Source of the DNA: Prevotella sp.
Lineage (GTDB): Bacteria; Bacteroidota; Bacteroidia; Bacteroidales; Bacteroidaceae
DNA length: 41,144 nt
Direction: 5' to 3'
Assembly: GCA_017960525.1 (NCBI GenBank)
Contig: JAGCZA010000134.1
Span: 1-41,144 of the forward strand
Position 1 is the first letter of the stretch. Each line of letters starts with the position of its first letter. This document shows positions 40,932 to 41,144 of this stretch, in pieces. The notes beneath the pieces are model-generated. The model was not told where the DNA came from, did no database searches, and saw only the letters and a list, made by a program, of their open reading frames with translations. The position numbers and the translations under genes are program-made.

Positions 40932-40955
40932 TATCTTTGCACGCGAAACGCGTGC
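40932..40955 (+). promoter_or_regulatory. Promoter -7 box followed by a perfect palindrome
   Basis: TATCTTTGC (40932-40940) overlaps GCACGCG-AAA-CGCGTGC (40939-40955). The palindrome would form the 5' end of the transcript or an operator at the start site. It points toward the convergent partial gene at 41020, so the transcript it makes is unknown. Confidence 0.45.
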
Positions 40956-41019
40956 GAGAATAAAAAAACATAGAACATCAACAATAATAAAATCGAACAA
41001 GACTATTCTGAGTTTTAAT

Positions 41020-41144
41020 TTATTTTGTAACGATAATGCCTGCCTCTGTATTTTTGCGGGGTCTGCCCCGCTTCCTTCCAGCCTTTCTTGACTTGTAGCC
41101 AGGCTCGCAGCCCTTGGGTACTTCAAAGCCGAAGGCCCTGCATA
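41020..41144 (-). CDS. C-terminal end of an unidentified basic protein, cut by window edge
   Basis: On the minus strand a frame stays open from the right edge to a TAA at 41020-41022, giving 41 codons. It includes RAFGFEVPKGCEPGYKS and a very basic KAGRKRGRPRKNTEAG with an AT-hook-like RGRPRK, and ends IIVTK. The codon pattern and the DNA-binding-like tail favour a real gene over the overlapping frames. The family cannot be named from this fragment; a transposase, recombinase or nucleoid protein are possibilities. A GCGGGG/CCCCGC hairpin (41057-41072) lies inside it. Confidence 0.4.
   Translation of the reverse strand, partial: CRAFGFEVPKGCEPGYKSRKAGRKRGRPRKNTEAGIIVTK

Larger units (their letters stand above)
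40582..41019. other. Gene-poor, hairpin-rich intergenic stretch
   Basis: No protein gene is recognised. It contains a hairpin around GTTGTCTTTAAAACA/TGTTTTAAGACAAC (40648-40682 region), a perfect 9-bp hairpin AAAACGGTC/GACCGTTTT (40730-40751), short ACGTGT/ATTCGCG repeats (40780-40820), a promoter-like TATCTTTGC (40932) and the palindrome GCACGCG-AAA-CGCGTGC. Confidence 0.5.

Noticed and set aside
41057-41072. GCGGGG/CCCCGC hairpin as a terminator
   Set aside because: No T run follows in either direction and it lies within the probable partial gene.

Overview
The window looks like chromosomal DNA of a gut or rumen Bacteroidales bacterium of the Prevotella/Segatella type. Four things point there: promoters of the Bacteroidetes form (TTTG, about 20 bp, TAnnTTTGC), absence of Shine-Dalgarno sites, many secreted glycoside hydrolases (GH43, GH35, dockerin/FISUMP proteins), and a Bacteroidetes-style division and cell-wall (dcw) cluster with a PASTA-bearing FtsI, a long MraY and a DAP-type MurE. 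The genus is an inference; no rRNA is present.

Region 1 (1-12.4 kb). The left edge holds the start of a KilA-N protein, followed by 450 bp without a recognisable gene. A tightly spaced minus-strand operon runs from 11428 down to 623: S41 peptidase, Big2/dockerin/FISUMP secreted protein, TPR-type lipoprotein, a 1443-aa multidomain glycoside hydrolase, and an esterase with an STN-like N-terminus. Upstream of it is a RelE/ParE-type toxin-antitoxin pair with its own promoter.

Region 2 (12.4-19.9 kb). A GH35 beta-galactosidase (+) converges on a small sugar-phosphate transferase (-) across a strong bidirectional terminator. Two GH43 genes (-) follow, one an endo-arabinanase type and one with a CBM6-like domain. 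Together these suggest use of arabinan or arabinogalactan side chains. No SusC/SusD pair is present. Next come tRNA-Glu(CTC) with a terminator, and a candidate small RNA on the minus strand.

Region 3 (19.9-38.8 kb). A compact hybrid two-component regulator precedes the dcw cluster: mraZ-rsmH-ftsL-ftsI-murE-mraY-murD-ftsW-murG-murC-ftsQ-ftsA-ftsZ. All genes are on the plus strand, and a secreted GH43 enzyme is attached five bases after ftsZ. mraZ is preceded by three 10-bp-phased MraZ boxes and a promoter so close that the mRNA is nearly leaderless. The cluster makes the lipid-linked peptidoglycan precursor (MurE, MurD, MurC, MraY, MurG) and the divisome (FtsL, I, W, Q, A, Z).

Region 4 (38.8-41.1 kb). 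A class I fumarase with its own promoter is followed by a repeat-rich AT-rich stretch and the C-terminal end of an unidentified basic protein.

The most unusual content is repetitive. A modular repeat family (GTTAAAT, 11-bp core, AAC) occurs at two distant loci with different but self-complementary cores. Palindromic or heptameric repeats appear inside coding sequence, in the giant hydrolase (twice), at the murC N-terminus and in rsmH. Octamer and heptamer arrays fill several dcw junctions. MraY carries HDN where the family has HHH.
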